Assembly: GCF_018604545.1 (NCBI RefSeq)
Contig: NZ_CP075896.1
Coordinates: 2,914,001 to 2,978,000 of the forward strand
Reading direction: 5' to 3'
DNA length: 64,000 nt
From: Streptomyces koelreuteriae
Lineage (GTDB): Bacteria; Actinomycetota; Actinomycetes; Streptomycetales; Streptomycetaceae
The notes under the pieces are model-generated. The model was not told the origin of the DNA. It ran no database searches and saw only the letters and a program-made list of their open reading frames with translations. Numbering within the stretch: position 1 is the first letter of the stretch; each line of letters starts with the position of its first letter. The position numbers and the translations under genes were made by a program. Positions 24,541 through 32,648 of this stretch are shown in pieces.

Positions 24541-25499
24541 TAGGGCAGCAGACTGCCTCTTCTTGAGAGCAGGAACCTTTTGAAGGCTGCTACGGGGGGT
24601 GTGTCCGGGTGGCCTTCCAGCCAGGCCACGCCGATTTCGCGGACTGCTCGGGGGGCCGTCACCGTCAGTTCGACCACTCCGGGGCGAGGGACGGCCGGTG
24701 GGGGCAGGAGGGCTACTCCGAGGCCTGCTGCCACCAGGCCTCGGAGGGTTTCGGCTTCCTCGCCCTCGAAGGCGATGCGGGGCTTGAAGCCCGCTTCCTG
24801 GCAGAGGTCGTCGGTGATGCGGCGCAGGCCGTAGCCGGGTTCGAGGGTGACGAAGGTTTCGTCGGCCGCTTCCGCGAGGCGGATGCGGCGGCGGGTGGCG
24901 AGGGAGTGGTCGGCGGGGACGACCAGGCGGAGTTTCTGTTCGTCGAGGCGGCGGGCGACCAGGTCGGGGGCGTCGGGGACCGGGGAGGTCAGGCAGAGGT
25001 CGAGTTCGCCGGCGCGGAGGCGTTCGAGCATGGCCTCGCCGTAGTTCTGGACCAGGCTGAAGCGGACGCGGGGATGGTCGGCGCGGAAGGCCTGGAGGAG
25101 GCCCGGGACGGTCTCGGCGCCCATGGTGTGCAGGAAGCCGAAGGCGACCTTGCCGGTGAAGGGGTCGGCGTCGGCCCGCACCTCCTCGGCGGCGCGCTCG
25201 ACCTCGGCCAGGGCGCGCTCGACCGAGGCGAGGAAGGTGCGGCCGGCCGGGGTGAGGGAGACCGTACGGCCGTGGCGGGCGAAGAGGTCGACGCCCAGGT
25301 CCTGCTCCAGACGGGCCATGGAGCGGGAGAGGGTCGACTGCGGGACGTTCATCTCCTGGGCGGCACGGGTGACGTGCTCGGTGCGCGCGACGCCTGCGAA
25401 GTAGGCGAGGCGGGGGGCCAGCACCTTGGACATCTCCGCCATGTCTTCTGTGTCACTGGATGGTGACAGGCGAGCCGCTGAACTGGATTGATGCACCAT
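24540..25499 (-). CDS. LysR family transcriptional regulator
   Basis: A 319-residue LysR-type regulator. The N-terminal winged helix (about residues 25-85) contains YFAGVARTEHVTRAAQEM, PQSTLSRSMARLEQDLG and RHGRTVSLTPAGRTFL. The effector-binding domain (about 110-310) includes GKVAFGFLHTMGAE and GLGVALLPPP. It is divergent from an MFS exporter that it very likely controls. ATG 25499 fits a GATAAT -10 box ending 7 nt before it; an alternative start at MAEMSKVL (25442) would be a shorter protein. A larger frame upstream is antisense to the MFS gene and is not real. Confidence 0.88.
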   Translation of the reverse strand: MVHQSSSAARLSPSSDTEDMAEMSKVLAPRLAYFAGVARTEHVTRAAQEMNVPQSTLSRSMARLEQDLGVDLFARHGRTVSLTPAGRTFLASVERALAEVERAAEEVRADADPFTGKVAFGFLHTMGAETVPGLLQAFRADHPRVRFSLVQNYGEAMLERLRAGELDLCLTSPVPDAPDLVARRLDEQKLRLVVPADHSLATRRRIRLAEAADETFVTLEPGYGLRRITDDLCQEAGFKPRIAFEGEEAETLRGLVAAGLGVALLPPPAVPRPGVVELTVTAPRAVREIGVAWLEGHPDTPPVAAFKRFLLSRRGSLLP

Positions 25500-25526
25500 G
25501 GGAACGATTATCGCCGTTCCATGCAT
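25491..25526. promoter_or_regulatory. LysR/MFS shared palindrome
   Basis: GGAACG-N8-CGTTCC (25501-25520) is flanked by further complementary ATGCA/ATGCAT words, forming an imperfect long palindrome. It spans the LysR start region and lies upstream of the MFS -10 (TAATTT, 25551-25556). Confidence 0.55.
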
Positions 25527-25562
25527 TGGACGGATCAGTGGGGGCGTACGTAATTTCGAGGC

Positions 25563-26834
25563 ATGACTCCCGCCAGTACCGGGGCGTCCACCACCGTGGG
25601 CGCCGATGTCTCTGTCCCTGCTTCCGACTCCCGTATGTCGCCGGGCGGGCCCGGCTACCGCCGGATGAGTTTCGCCCTCTTCCTCGCGGGTGTCGCGACC
25701 TTCGCGCTGCTGTACTCCACGCAGGCGCTGCTTCCGCTGATCTCCGGTGAGTTCGGGGTGGCGGCGAGCGACGCGAGCTGGACCGTGGCCGCCGCGACGG
25801 GCGGGCTGGCGCTGTTCGTGCTGCCGATGAGCGCCCTGTCCGAGCGTTTCGGACGGCGTGCGGTCATGACGGCGTCGCTGGCCGTGGCGGTCACGATCGG
25901 GCTGCTGGTGCCGCTCGCCCCGTCGCTGGGTGTGCTGGTCGTGCTGCGGGCCCTCCAGGGCGCGGCCCTGGCCGGGCTGCCCGCGTCGGCGACCGCGTAC
26001 CTCGCGGAGGAGGTCAGCCCCAAGGCGCTGGTCACCGCGATCGGGCTGTTCGTCGCCGGCAACAGCGTCGGCGGGATGAGCGGCCGGGTCATCACCGGCT
26101 GGGTCGCACAGGAGTGGGGCTGGCGGGTCGCCGTCGGTGTCATCGGCGCGCTCGCCGTGGCGTGTGCGGTGGCCTTCCGGGCGCTGCTCCCCGCCCCCAG
26201 GCACTTCAAGCCGGGCTCGCTGCGCCCGCGCGTCCTGGCGCGCACGGTCCGCGACCACCTGTCCAACCCGCTGCTGTGCCGGCTGTACGCGATCGGCGCG
26301 CTGTTCATGACGGTGTTCGGCGGCGTGTACACGGTCATCGGCTACCGACTGACCGAGGCCCCGTTCTCACTGCCGCAGGGCATCATCGGCTCGATCTTCC
26401 TCGTGTACCTCGTCGGTACGGTGTCGGCGTCGACGGCGGGCCGGCTGGTGGGCCGGATGGGCCGCCGGGGCGCGCTGTACGCCGCGGGCGGTACGACGGC
26501 GGCGGGCCTGCTGCTGTCCCTGGCCGGGTCGCTGCCGCTGGTCCTGCTGGGTCTGGTCCTGATCACGGGCGGCTTCTTCGCGGGCCACGCGGTGGCCTCC
26601 TCGGCGGTCAGCAAGACGGCCACGACCGGCCGCGCGCAGGCCTCGGCGCTCTACCAGTCGTCGTACTACATCGGCTCCAGCGCGGGCAGCACGGTCGGCG
26701 CGATCGCCTTCCACGCGGGCGGCTGGGCCGGAACGGTCGGCGTCGGACTGCTGGCGGTGCTCGGCGTCGTGACGATCACGGTGTTCGGCACGCGGGCGGC
26801 TCGGCTGCAGCGGAGGCTGGCCACGGCCGCCTGA
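25563..26834 (+). CDS. MFS transporter (YnfM-like)
   Basis: A 423-residue, 12-helix major facilitator family exporter. The loop after helix 2 has SERFGRRAVM and the matching loop after helix 8 has GRMGRRGALYA; helix 4 region carries RALQGAALAGLP. The first 35 residues are a polar, Ser/Thr-rich cytoplasmic tail. The closest family by feel is YnfM/arabinose-efflux-like; the substrate cannot be told. TAATTT ends 6 nt before the ATG, so the transcript is likely leaderless. A shorter start at Met25 (25635) is possible. Confidence 0.87.
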   Translation: MTPASTGASTTVGADVSVPASDSRMSPGGPGYRRMSFALFLAGVATFALLYSTQALLPLISGEFGVAASDASWTVAAATGGLALFVLPMSALSERFGRRAVMTASLAVAVTIGLLVPLAPSLGVLVVLRALQGAALAGLPASATAYLAEEVSPKALVTAIGLFVAGNSVGGMSGRVITGWVAQEWGWRVAVGVIGALAVACAVAFRALLPAPRHFKPGSLRPRVLARTVRDHLSNPLLCRLYAIGALFMTVFGGVYTVIGYRLTEAPFSLPQGIIGSIFLVYLVGTVSASTAGRLVGRMGRRGALYAAGGTTAAGLLLSLAGSLPLVLLGLVLITGGFFAGHAVASSAVSKTATTGRAQASALYQSSYYIGSSAGSTVGAIAFHAGGWAGTVGVGLLAVLGVVTITVFGTRAARLQRRLATAA

Positions 26835-26869
26835 CCGTACAGCGCGTCAATCCCCCTGGTCGGGGCCGG

Positions 26870-26892
26870 TTGTCAGTGGGCGCGGATAACGT
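26870..26892 (+). promoter_or_regulatory. PafBC-type DNA-damage promoter of the sliding-clamp paralogue
   Basis: TTGTCAGTG (26870-26878), 8 nt, then TAACGT (26887-26892). This fits TTGTCRGTG-N8-TANNNT, the LexA-independent (RecA-NDp) promoter element recognised with PafBC in mycobacteria. The start codon follows 43 bp after the -10. Confidence 0.72.
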
Positions 26893-26934
26893 CCGCGTCT
26901 GACTGACCACCGGATCCGAGCAGGGGGATTTCTC

Positions 26935-28149
26935 ATGGAGTTCCGCATCGACCGTACGGCGTTCGCCGAGGCCGTGGGCCGGGCGGGGCGGGCACTGCCC
27001 GCGCGGACGCCGGTGCCGGTGCTGGGCGGACTGCTGCTGGAGGCGGACGCGGGACGGCTCGCCGTGACGGGGTTCGACTTCGAGGCGGCGGTACGGGTGG
27101 AGGCCGAAGCGGAGGTCGCGGCTGAAGGGCGGGTGCTCGTCCCGGGGCGGCGGCTGCTGGAGGTGTGCCGGGTGCTGCCGGAGGGGCCGGTGAGCTGTGC
27201 GCTGGAGGCGTCGCGGTTCACCGTGGAGGCGGACGGGACGCGCTTCGGGCTCTCGACACTGCCAATCGCCGAGTACCCGGCCCTGCCCGCCGCGCCCGCG
27301 CCGTACGGCACGGTGGACGCCGCCGCGTTCGCGACCGCCGTCGCGCAGGTCGCCCTCGCCGCCGGACGGGACGACACGCTGCCGCTGCTGACGGGCGTCC
27401 AACTGCGTCTCGACGGCGGGGAGATGACGCTGTCGGCCTCGGATCGCTACCGGTACGCGGTGCGGCGGCTGGAGTGGAAGCCGGGGGCGGCGGCCGACGG
27501 GGTGGTGGAGGCCGCCGAGGGGGTGGTGGAGGCTTTGCTGCCGTCGCGGCGGCTGCTGGATGTCGCGCGGTCGCTGGGGCGCTGCGGGGACGTGGTCATC
27601 GGATGGGATCCGGCCGGGGGCGGCGGGCTGATGGGCTTCGAGGGCGGGCAGTCGCGGACGGCGCTGCGGCTCCTGGACGGGCGGCTGCCCGCCTACACAT
27701 CGCTGTTCGACATGGCGGGGGCGGCGGTCGCCGAGGTGGAGCGCGAGGGGCTCGCGGAGGCCGTGCGGCGGGTCGCGGTGGTGGCGGAGGCGAACAGTTC
27801 GGTGCGGCTGGACTTCTCGGCCGAGGGGTTCGTGATGCTGCGGGCCGGCTTCGGGGACGATGTGGCGGCTCAGCGGCTGCCGGCCACGCTGAGCGGCGCC
27901 GACGAGGTGCCGGTGGCCTTCAACCCGGCCTATCTGCTGGACGCGCTGACGTCCTTCGAGAGCCCGCGGGTACGGCTGGAGCTGCTGGGGGCGGGGCAGC
28001 GGGCGCTGCTGCACGGGGTGGCGGACGGCGGCGGGGTTGGGGCGGGCACGGCGGAGGCGGGCACGGCGGAGGCGGGCACGGCGGAGGCGGGCACGGCGGA
28101 GGCCGGGGCGCACCGGCATCTGCTGATGTCGGTGAAGCAGCTCGTCTGA
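26935..28149 (+). CDS. DNA polymerase III beta subunit (sliding clamp) paralogue
   Basis: A 404-residue DnaN-family protein with three clamp domains (about residues 1-120, 125-245, 250-400). Landmarks: MEFRIDRTAFAEAVGRAGRALP, VPVLGGLLLEADAGRLAVTGFDFE, LPLLTGVQLRLDGGEMTLSASDRYRYAVRR (start and end words), FNPAYLLDAL. Clamps normally end in a short MPxRL-type tail; here it is HLLMSVKQLV, preceded by a 20-residue (AGTAE)4 repeat inside domain III. This is not the replication-origin locus: no dnaA, recF or gyr genes are nearby. A damage-inducible promoter suggests a role in repair or translesion synthesis (inference). AGGGGG precedes ATG 26935. Confidence 0.87.
   Translation: MEFRIDRTAFAEAVGRAGRALPARTPVPVLGGLLLEADAGRLAVTGFDFEAAVRVEAEAEVAAEGRVLVPGRRLLEVCRVLPEGPVSCALEASRFTVEADGTRFGLSTLPIAEYPALPAAPAPYGTVDAAAFATAVAQVALAAGRDDTLPLLTGVQLRLDGGEMTLSASDRYRYAVRRLEWKPGAAADGVVEAAEGVVEALLPSRRLLDVARSLGRCGDVVIGWDPAGGGGLMGFEGGQSRTALRLLDGRLPAYTSLFDMAGAAVAEVEREGLAEAVRRVAVVAEANSSVRLDFSAEGFVMLRAGFGDDVAAQRLPATLSGADEVPVAFNPAYLLDALTSFESPRVRLELLGAGQRALLHGVADGGGVGAGTAEAGTAEAGTAEAGTAEAGAHRHLLMSVKQLV
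28041..28100 (+). repeat. 15-bp tandem repeat within the clamp gene
   Basis: Four perfect copies of GGCGGGCACGGCGGA, encoding four AGTAE units near the protein C-terminus, followed by a degenerate fifth. Being a multiple of three, copy-number change would keep the frame. Confidence 0.88.
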
Positions 28150-28211
28150 GGCGGCTGAGACCGGTCCGAGGCGGGTGCTCCCACCTGCGGGTTCGTGCGC
28201 TCGGGGGGCCG

Positions 28212-28234
28212 TTGTCAGTGGGCTGCGGTAGCTT
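28212..28234 (+). promoter_or_regulatory. PafBC-type DNA-damage promoter of the ECF sigma gene
   Basis: TTGTCAGTG (28212-28220), 8 nt, then TAGCTT (28229-28234), the same architecture as upstream of the clamp paralogue. The sigma factor ATG is 56 bp downstream. Confidence 0.7.
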
Positions 28235-28289
28235 CCGGAGTACTGGGCGCAATGGCGCGTGACAGACATTCCACAGGGGTGGGTGGACG

Positions 28290-29306
28290 ATGACGAACGG
28301 CACGGCGGCACCGACGGACCTGGACACCAGGCTGGAGGCACACCGCACCGAGCTGACCGGGTACTGCTACCGGATGCTCGGCTCCTCCTTCGAGGCCGAG
28401 GACGCGGTGCAGGACACGATGGTCCGCGCCTGGCGCAGCTACGACAAGTTCGAGGGCCGCTCCAGCCTTCGCTCCTGGCTCTACCGCATCGCGACGAACG
28501 TGTGCCTGGACATGCTGACCGCGGGCAACAAGCGCGCCCGGCCCATGGATCTCACCGAGTCCACGCCGCTCGCCCGGGCGGCCCTGTCCCCCCGCCCGGA
28601 CAACACCTGGCTGGAGCCGATGCCGGACGCCCGTGTGCTGCCCACGACCGAGGACCCGGCGGAGGCGGCGGTCGCCAAGGAGTCCGTGCGGCTCGCCTTC
28701 ATGGCCGCGCTGCAGCAGCTTCCGGCCAAGCAGCGGGCCGTGCTGATCCTGCGCGAGGTGCTGGCCTGGAGGGCGAGCGAGGTCGCCGAGCTGCTGGACA
28801 CCTCGGTGGCGTCGGTCAACAGCGCCCTCCAGCGGGCCCGCGCCACCCTGGCCGAGCGGCAGCAGCCGGGCGCCGACGCGGTCGTCTCCGACCCGCTCGA
28901 CGAGGACCAGCAGAAGCTGCTGGACCGCTATGTGGCGGCCTTCGAGGGCTACGACATGGCGGCGCTGACGGCCCTGCTGCACGAGGACGCGGTCATGACG
29001 ATGCCGCCGTTCGACCTGTGGCTGACCGGCGTCGGCGACATCACCGGCTTCATGACGACGCTCGGCGCGCCCTGCGCGGGCTCCCGGCTGGTGCCGGTCG
29101 AGGTCAACGGGCTGCCGGGGTTCGCCCAGTACAAGCCCGACCCGGAGGGCGGCGGCTTCATGCCGTGGGCGGTCCAGGTGCTGGAGATCTCAGACGGCCG
29201 GATCACCGGGTTCCACTGCTTCCTCGACACCGAGCGCTGGTTCCCGCTCTTCGACCTGCCCCTCCGTCTCGAAGCGGAGGCCGACCAGGTCGAGCAGGGC
29301 GCCTAG
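28290..29306 (+). CDS. ECF sigma factor with C-terminal SnoaL-like domain
   Basis: A 338-residue ECF sigma factor. Region 2 includes YCYRMLGSSFEAEDAVQDTMVR and FEGRSSLRSWLYRIATNVCLD (landmarks, residues about 25-75). Region 4 includes LPAKQRAVLILREVLAWRASEVAEL and SVASVNSALQRAR (about 145-190). Residues about 210-330 form a SnoaL/NTF2-like domain (RYVAAFEGYDMAALTALLHEDAVM), as in ECF groups that carry a fused regulatory C-terminus in place of an anti-sigma factor. Its 3' end overlaps the opposing STAS gene by 117 bp. A DNA-damage type promoter precedes it, but its target genes are unknown. Confidence 0.88.
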   Translation: MTNGTAAPTDLDTRLEAHRTELTGYCYRMLGSSFEAEDAVQDTMVRAWRSYDKFEGRSSLRSWLYRIATNVCLDMLTAGNKRARPMDLTESTPLARAALSPRPDNTWLEPMPDARVLPTTEDPAEAAVAKESVRLAFMAALQQLPAKQRAVLILREVLAWRASEVAELLDTSVASVNSALQRARATLAERQQPGADAVVSDPLDEDQQKLLDRYVAAFEGYDMAALTALLHEDAVMTMPPFDLWLTGVGDITGFMTTLGAPCAGSRLVPVEVNGLPGFAQYKPDPEGGGFMPWAVQVLEISDGRITGFHCFLDTERWFPLFDLPLRLEAEADQVEQGA

Positions 29307-29576
29307 GGCCGGGTCGGGGTCGCGGAGCCTGATCCGGCCTCCCGCCCGGCGGGCGGCGAGCTGGAGCCGCGCCAGCAGGTCGACGGTGGCGAGGCCCGGC
29401 GGTCCGAGGCCCCCGACATCGCACACCACGACCCGGGCACCGCTGGTGTGCAGCAGTGCCCGTACGTCGTCGCTCAGCCCTCTCACCTCGTCCCGGGTGA
29501 CGGGGCCGGGCAGTACGAGCACGGGCGGTGTCATGGCGTCCACGATCGGTAGACCGGGCGGGCGGCGGTAACTCAT
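29190..29576 (-). CDS. STAS-domain protein (anti-sigma factor antagonist-like)
   Basis: A 128-residue single STAS-domain protein. PVLVLPGPVTRDEVRGLSDDVRALL, then ARVVVCDVGGLGPPGLATVDLLARLQL and GGRIRLRDPDPALGALLDLVGL are landmarks of the fold. In phosphorylatable antagonists the loop has a Ser in an SSG motif; here the loop is LGPPGLAT, so that Ser is missing and control by phosphorylation is unlikely. ATG 29576 has an AGAAGGGA upstream; a shorter start at 29534 is possible. The last 39 codons lie antisense to the sigma gene. A partner cannot be named. Confidence 0.72.
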   Translation of the reverse strand: MSYRRPPGLPIVDAMTPPVLVLPGPVTRDEVRGLSDDVRALLHTSGARVVVCDVGGLGPPGLATVDLLARLQLAARRAGGRIRLRDPDPALGALLDLVGLRFETEGQVEEREPALGVEEAVEPGDPAV

Positions 29577-29714
29577 CGCGACGGTCCCTTCTGTCGGTGC
29601 GCAGGGAAGATCACATTGACCGGGACATGGCCTTCCCCGGAGGGTTGGCTGTATGCCCCATGCACCTGCCCCTCCCGCGCTGCCCGATGCTCTCTTCGCC
29701 GGTGAGGGGGCGTC

Positions 29715-30641
29715 GTGCAGGGGGTGCTGAGCGGGTTCGCGGTCATCGCCGTGGTCATCGGGGTCGGCTACCTGATCGGCCGCCGGGGCTATCTGGGGGA
29801 CGGGGGCCGCGAGGTCCTGACCAAGCTGGCCTTCCATGTGGCGTCCCCGGCGCTGCTCTTCACGACGCTCGCGCAGGCCGACCTGTCGGTGATCTTCTCC
29901 GACCGGCTGCTGGTCACGGCGATGAGCACGGCAGCGGCGGCGGGGGTCTTCGTGGCGGTGGGTGCGGTGCGCCGGTGGGGTGCGGGCCGGACGACGATCG
30001 GCGCGCTGTGCTCCAGCTACGTGAACTCGGGGAATCTCGGCATCCCGATCGCCGTGTACGTCCTCGGTGACGCGTCGCTGGTCGCGCCGGTGCTGCTGTT
30101 CCAGCTGGTCGCCGTCACACCGGTGGCGCTGACGGTCCTGGACCTGGCGACCGTCTCGGAGGAGGACAAGCGCCCCCTGTGGCAGAGCCTGCTCACCCCG
30201 CTCCGCAATCCGATCGCCCTGGGCTCCCTCGCCGGGGTGGCGGCGTCGGCGACCGGCCTCCATGTCCCGGGCCCGCTGATGGACCCCCTCACCCTGATCG
30301 GCAACATGTCGGTCCCGGCCGTCCTCCTCGCCTTCGGCATCTCCCTGCGCGGCAGCACACTCCCCCTGCGCGGCGCGGAACGGGCCCCCGTCCTCCTCGC
30401 CGTGGCCCTGAAGGCGATCGCCCAGCCCCTGATCGCCTGGGCCCTGGCGACGACCGTCTTCGGCCTCCACGGAGCGTCCCTGCTCGACGTGGTCGTCACC
30501 TCTGCCCTGCCTGCGGCACAGAACCTGTTCACGTACGCGAGTAGCTACCGAGTGGGCGAGGTGCTGGCGAGGGAGGCGATCCTGCTGTCGACGGTGCTGG
30601 CGGTGCCGGTGCTTGTGGTGGTGGCGGCGGTGCTGGGGTGA
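29715..30641 (+). CDS. AEC family transporter
   Basis: A 308-residue auxin efflux carrier (AEC) family membrane protein of about 10 helices. Characteristic segments are YLIGRRGYLG near the N-terminus, CSSYVNSGNLGIPIAVYVLG in the middle (helix-break Asn-Gly) and SALPAAQNLFTYASSY near the end. Bacterial members export or import organic acids such as malate or malonate; the substrate is unknown here. The GTG at 29715 is preceded by GAGGGGG. It stands alone, between the STAS gene and the Uma2 gene. Confidence 0.85.
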   Translation: MQGVLSGFAVIAVVIGVGYLIGRRGYLGDGGREVLTKLAFHVASPALLFTTLAQADLSVIFSDRLLVTAMSTAAAAGVFVAVGAVRRWGAGRTTIGALCSSYVNSGNLGIPIAVYVLGDASLVAPVLLFQLVAVTPVALTVLDLATVSEEDKRPLWQSLLTPLRNPIALGSLAGVAASATGLHVPGPLMDPLTLIGNMSVPAVLLAFGISLRGSTLPLRGAERAPVLLAVALKAIAQPLIAWALATTVFGLHGASLLDVVVTSALPAAQNLFTYASSYRVGEVLAREAILLSTVLAVPVLVVVAAVLG

Positions 30642-30642
30642 G

Positions 30643-31236
30643 TCAGTCGTGGGGGAACTCGGCGGTGTCGAGTTCTAGGGTGAAGGGCTCGGGCAGCGTG
30701 ATGCGATCTCCGAATTTGCCCTCATCCAGAACCCGGTAGACCTTCCCCCGCGGTTCGCCGTAGAGCGTGATGACGGGCCCTCCGGGGGCCCAGCCGTCGA
30801 TGAGCAGGTACAGCGGAACGCCGGCGTGGGCATAACCGGCGGCTTTCTTGATCCGATCGTGGGCCGCATTCCCCTTGGACGTGATCTCGACAATGAGTTC
30901 CGCGGCAGCCGCTGGGATGAAGTGGCCGCCCTCGTCACGCAGCACCTGCCTGGGGGCGACTGCGAGGTCAGGGATGTAGAGCCCGTCACGGGACGGGACC
31001 GCCGTGCCCAGGGTCTGGTAGATGCCCCAGTGCCTGGGGATGACCTCGTACAGGACTCGCTGGACCAGGTCAGCGATGTCGTTGTGGGCATTGGACGGCG
31101 GTGGTGCCACGGTGACGATCCCCTCGATGATCTCCACCTTGCAGCCCTCGGGCGCGTCCGTCTCCTGCCAGATCCGAACGAGGTCGTCCCACTCGTGGCC
31201 GTTGGCAGCCGAGTGGTCGACGGTGAGTGCGCTCAT
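30643..31236 (-). CDS. Uma2 family (DUF820) protein
   Basis: A 197-residue Uma2-type protein with a restriction-endonuclease-like fold. Landmarks: KVEIIEGIVTVAPPPSNAHN, YIPDLAVAP and AELIVEITSKGNAAHDRIKKAAGYA, which contain the PD-(D/E)xK-like acidic and Lys residues, then GVPLYLLID. The family is very abundant in Streptomyces and cyanobacteria with no settled function. The start at 31236 has GGAGAA at good spacing. A terminator separates it from deoA upstream, so it is probably not part of the nucleoside operon. Confidence 0.82.
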   Translation of the reverse strand: MSALTVDHSAANGHEWDDLVRIWQETDAPEGCKVEIIEGIVTVAPPPSNAHNDIADLVQRVLYEVIPRHWGIYQTLGTAVPSRDGLYIPDLAVAPRQVLRDEGGHFIPAAAAELIVEITSKGNAAHDRIKKAAGYAHAGVPLYLLIDGWAPGGPVITLYGEPRGKVYRVLDEGKFGDRITLPEPFTLELDTAEFPHD

Positions 31237-31276
31237 GGCGGTTCTCCAATCAGTGCGTCACCGATCCCAGCATGCC

Positions 31277-31310
31277 GAACGGGACCGGCGGAGGTCCACC
31301 GATCCCGTTC
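31277..31310 (-). terminator. Terminator after deoA
   Basis: GAACGGGA (31277-31284) pairs with TCCCGTTC (31303-31310), extended inward by CCGG/CCG. It lies 23 bp beyond the deoA stop codon on the minus strand. Confidence 0.65.
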
Positions 31311-31332
31311 ACCCGAAAGGAAAACCCCCAGG

Positions 31333-32616
31333 TCAGGCGATACGTTCCAGCACTACCGGCGACGCCGTGAAGTCCGTCCCCTGGGCCGCGATGTCGTAGG
31401 AGCCCTCCACCGCCTGGAGCGCGTACTCGAAACGCTCCGGGGTGTCGGTGTGCAGGGTCAGCAGGGGCTGGCCCTCCTTCACCGGGTCGCCCGGCTTGGC
31501 GTGGAGTTCGATGCCGGCGCCTGCCTGGACCGGGTCCTCCTTGCGGGCGCGGCCCGCGCCGAGGCGCCAGGCGGCGATGCCGATGTCGTAGGCGTCGAGG
31601 CGGGTCAGGGTGCCCGAGGCCGGGGCCTTGATCACGTGCTGTTCGCGGGCCACCGGGAGCGCCGCGTCCGGGTCGCCGCCCTGGGCCGCGATCATGCGGC
31701 GCCAGACGTCCATCGCGGAGCCGTCGGCCAGGGCCTTCGCCGGGTCGGCGTCCTTCACACCTGCGGCGTCCAGCATTTCGCGGGCCAGGGCGATGGTCAG
31801 TTCGACCACGTCCGCCGGGCCGCCGCCCGCCAGGACCTCCACCGACTCGCGGACCTCCAGGGCGTTGCCCGCGGTGAGGCCGAGCGGGGTCGACATGTCC
31901 GTGAGCAGGGCGACCGTACGCACCCCGTGGTCCGTGCCCAGGCCGACCATCGTGGAGGCCAGTTCGCGGGCGTCGTCCAGAGTCTTCATGAAGGCGCCCG
32001 TGCCTACCTTGACGTCCAGGACGAGCGAGCCCGTGCCCTCGGCGATCTTCTTCGACATGATCGAGGAGGCGATCAGGGGGATCGCCTCGACGGTGCCCGT
32101 GACGTCGCGCAGGGCGTAGAGCTTCTTGTCCGCGGGGGCCAGGCCGTCGCCCGCCGCGCAGATGACCGCGCCGGTGGTGTCCAGGACGTTCAGCATCCGC
32201 TCGTTGGAGAGCAGGGCCTGCCAGCCGGGGACGGACTCCAGCTTGTCCAGCGTGCCGCCGGTGTGGCCGAGGCCGCGGCCCGAGAGCTGCGGTACGGCGG
32301 CGCCGCACGCGGCGACCAGGGGGGCCAGCGGGAGCGTGATCTTGTCGCCGACGCCGCCCGTGGAGTGCTTGTCGGCCGTCGGGCGGGACAGGGACGAGAA
32401 GTCCATGCGCTCGCCGGAGGCGATCATCGCGGCGGTCCAGCGGGCGATCTCACGGCGGTTCATGCCGTTGAGCAGGATGGCCATCGCGAGGGCGGACATC
32501 TGCTCGTCGGCCACCTCCCCGCGGGTGTACGCGTCGATGACCCAGTCGATCTGCTCGTCACTGAGCTCGCCGCGGTCCCGCTTGGTGCGGATGACGGAGA
32601 TGGCGTCCATGGCCAT
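31333..32616 (-). CDS. deoA: Thymidine (pyrimidine nucleoside) phosphorylase
   Basis: A 427-residue pyrimidine-nucleoside phosphorylase that splits thymidine, deoxyuridine and possibly uridine with phosphate into base and (deoxy)ribose 1-phosphate. The phosphate site is KHSTGGVGDK; the family signature is SGRGLGHTGGTLDKLESVPG; SKKIAEGTGSLVLDVKVG follows. The C-terminal domain has GIELHAKPGDPV. It is the last gene of the transporter-cdd-deoA operon, separated from cdd by a hairpin-bearing 85-bp gap. ATG 32616 has AAGGAAG upstream; an ATG two codons later (32610) is equally possible. Confidence 0.95.
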   Translation of the reverse strand: MAMDAISVIRTKRDRGELSDEQIDWVIDAYTRGEVADEQMSALAMAILLNGMNRREIARWTAAMIASGERMDFSSLSRPTADKHSTGGVGDKITLPLAPLVAACGAAVPQLSGRGLGHTGGTLDKLESVPGWQALLSNERMLNVLDTTGAVICAAGDGLAPADKKLYALRDVTGTVEAIPLIASSIMSKKIAEGTGSLVLDVKVGTGAFMKTLDDARELASTMVGLGTDHGVRTVALLTDMSTPLGLTAGNALEVRESVEVLAGGGPADVVELTIALAREMLDAAGVKDADPAKALADGSAMDVWRRMIAAQGGDPDAALPVAREQHVIKAPASGTLTRLDAYDIGIAAWRLGAGRARKEDPVQAGAGIELHAKPGDPVKEGQPLLTLHTDTPERFEYALQAVEGSYDIAAQGTDFTASPVVLERIA

Positions 32617-32648
32617 GGCTTGGGCTTCCTTCCGAGGATTTCCAGAAG

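Noticed and set aside
24540..26258. A 572-residue version of the LysR gene
   Set aside because: The first 250 residues are antisense to the MFS gene.
26935..28149. Idea that the clamp gene marks a replication origin
   Set aside because: There is no dnaA, recF, gyr or rpmH gene and no cluster of DnaA boxes; the protein is a paralogue of the main DnaN.
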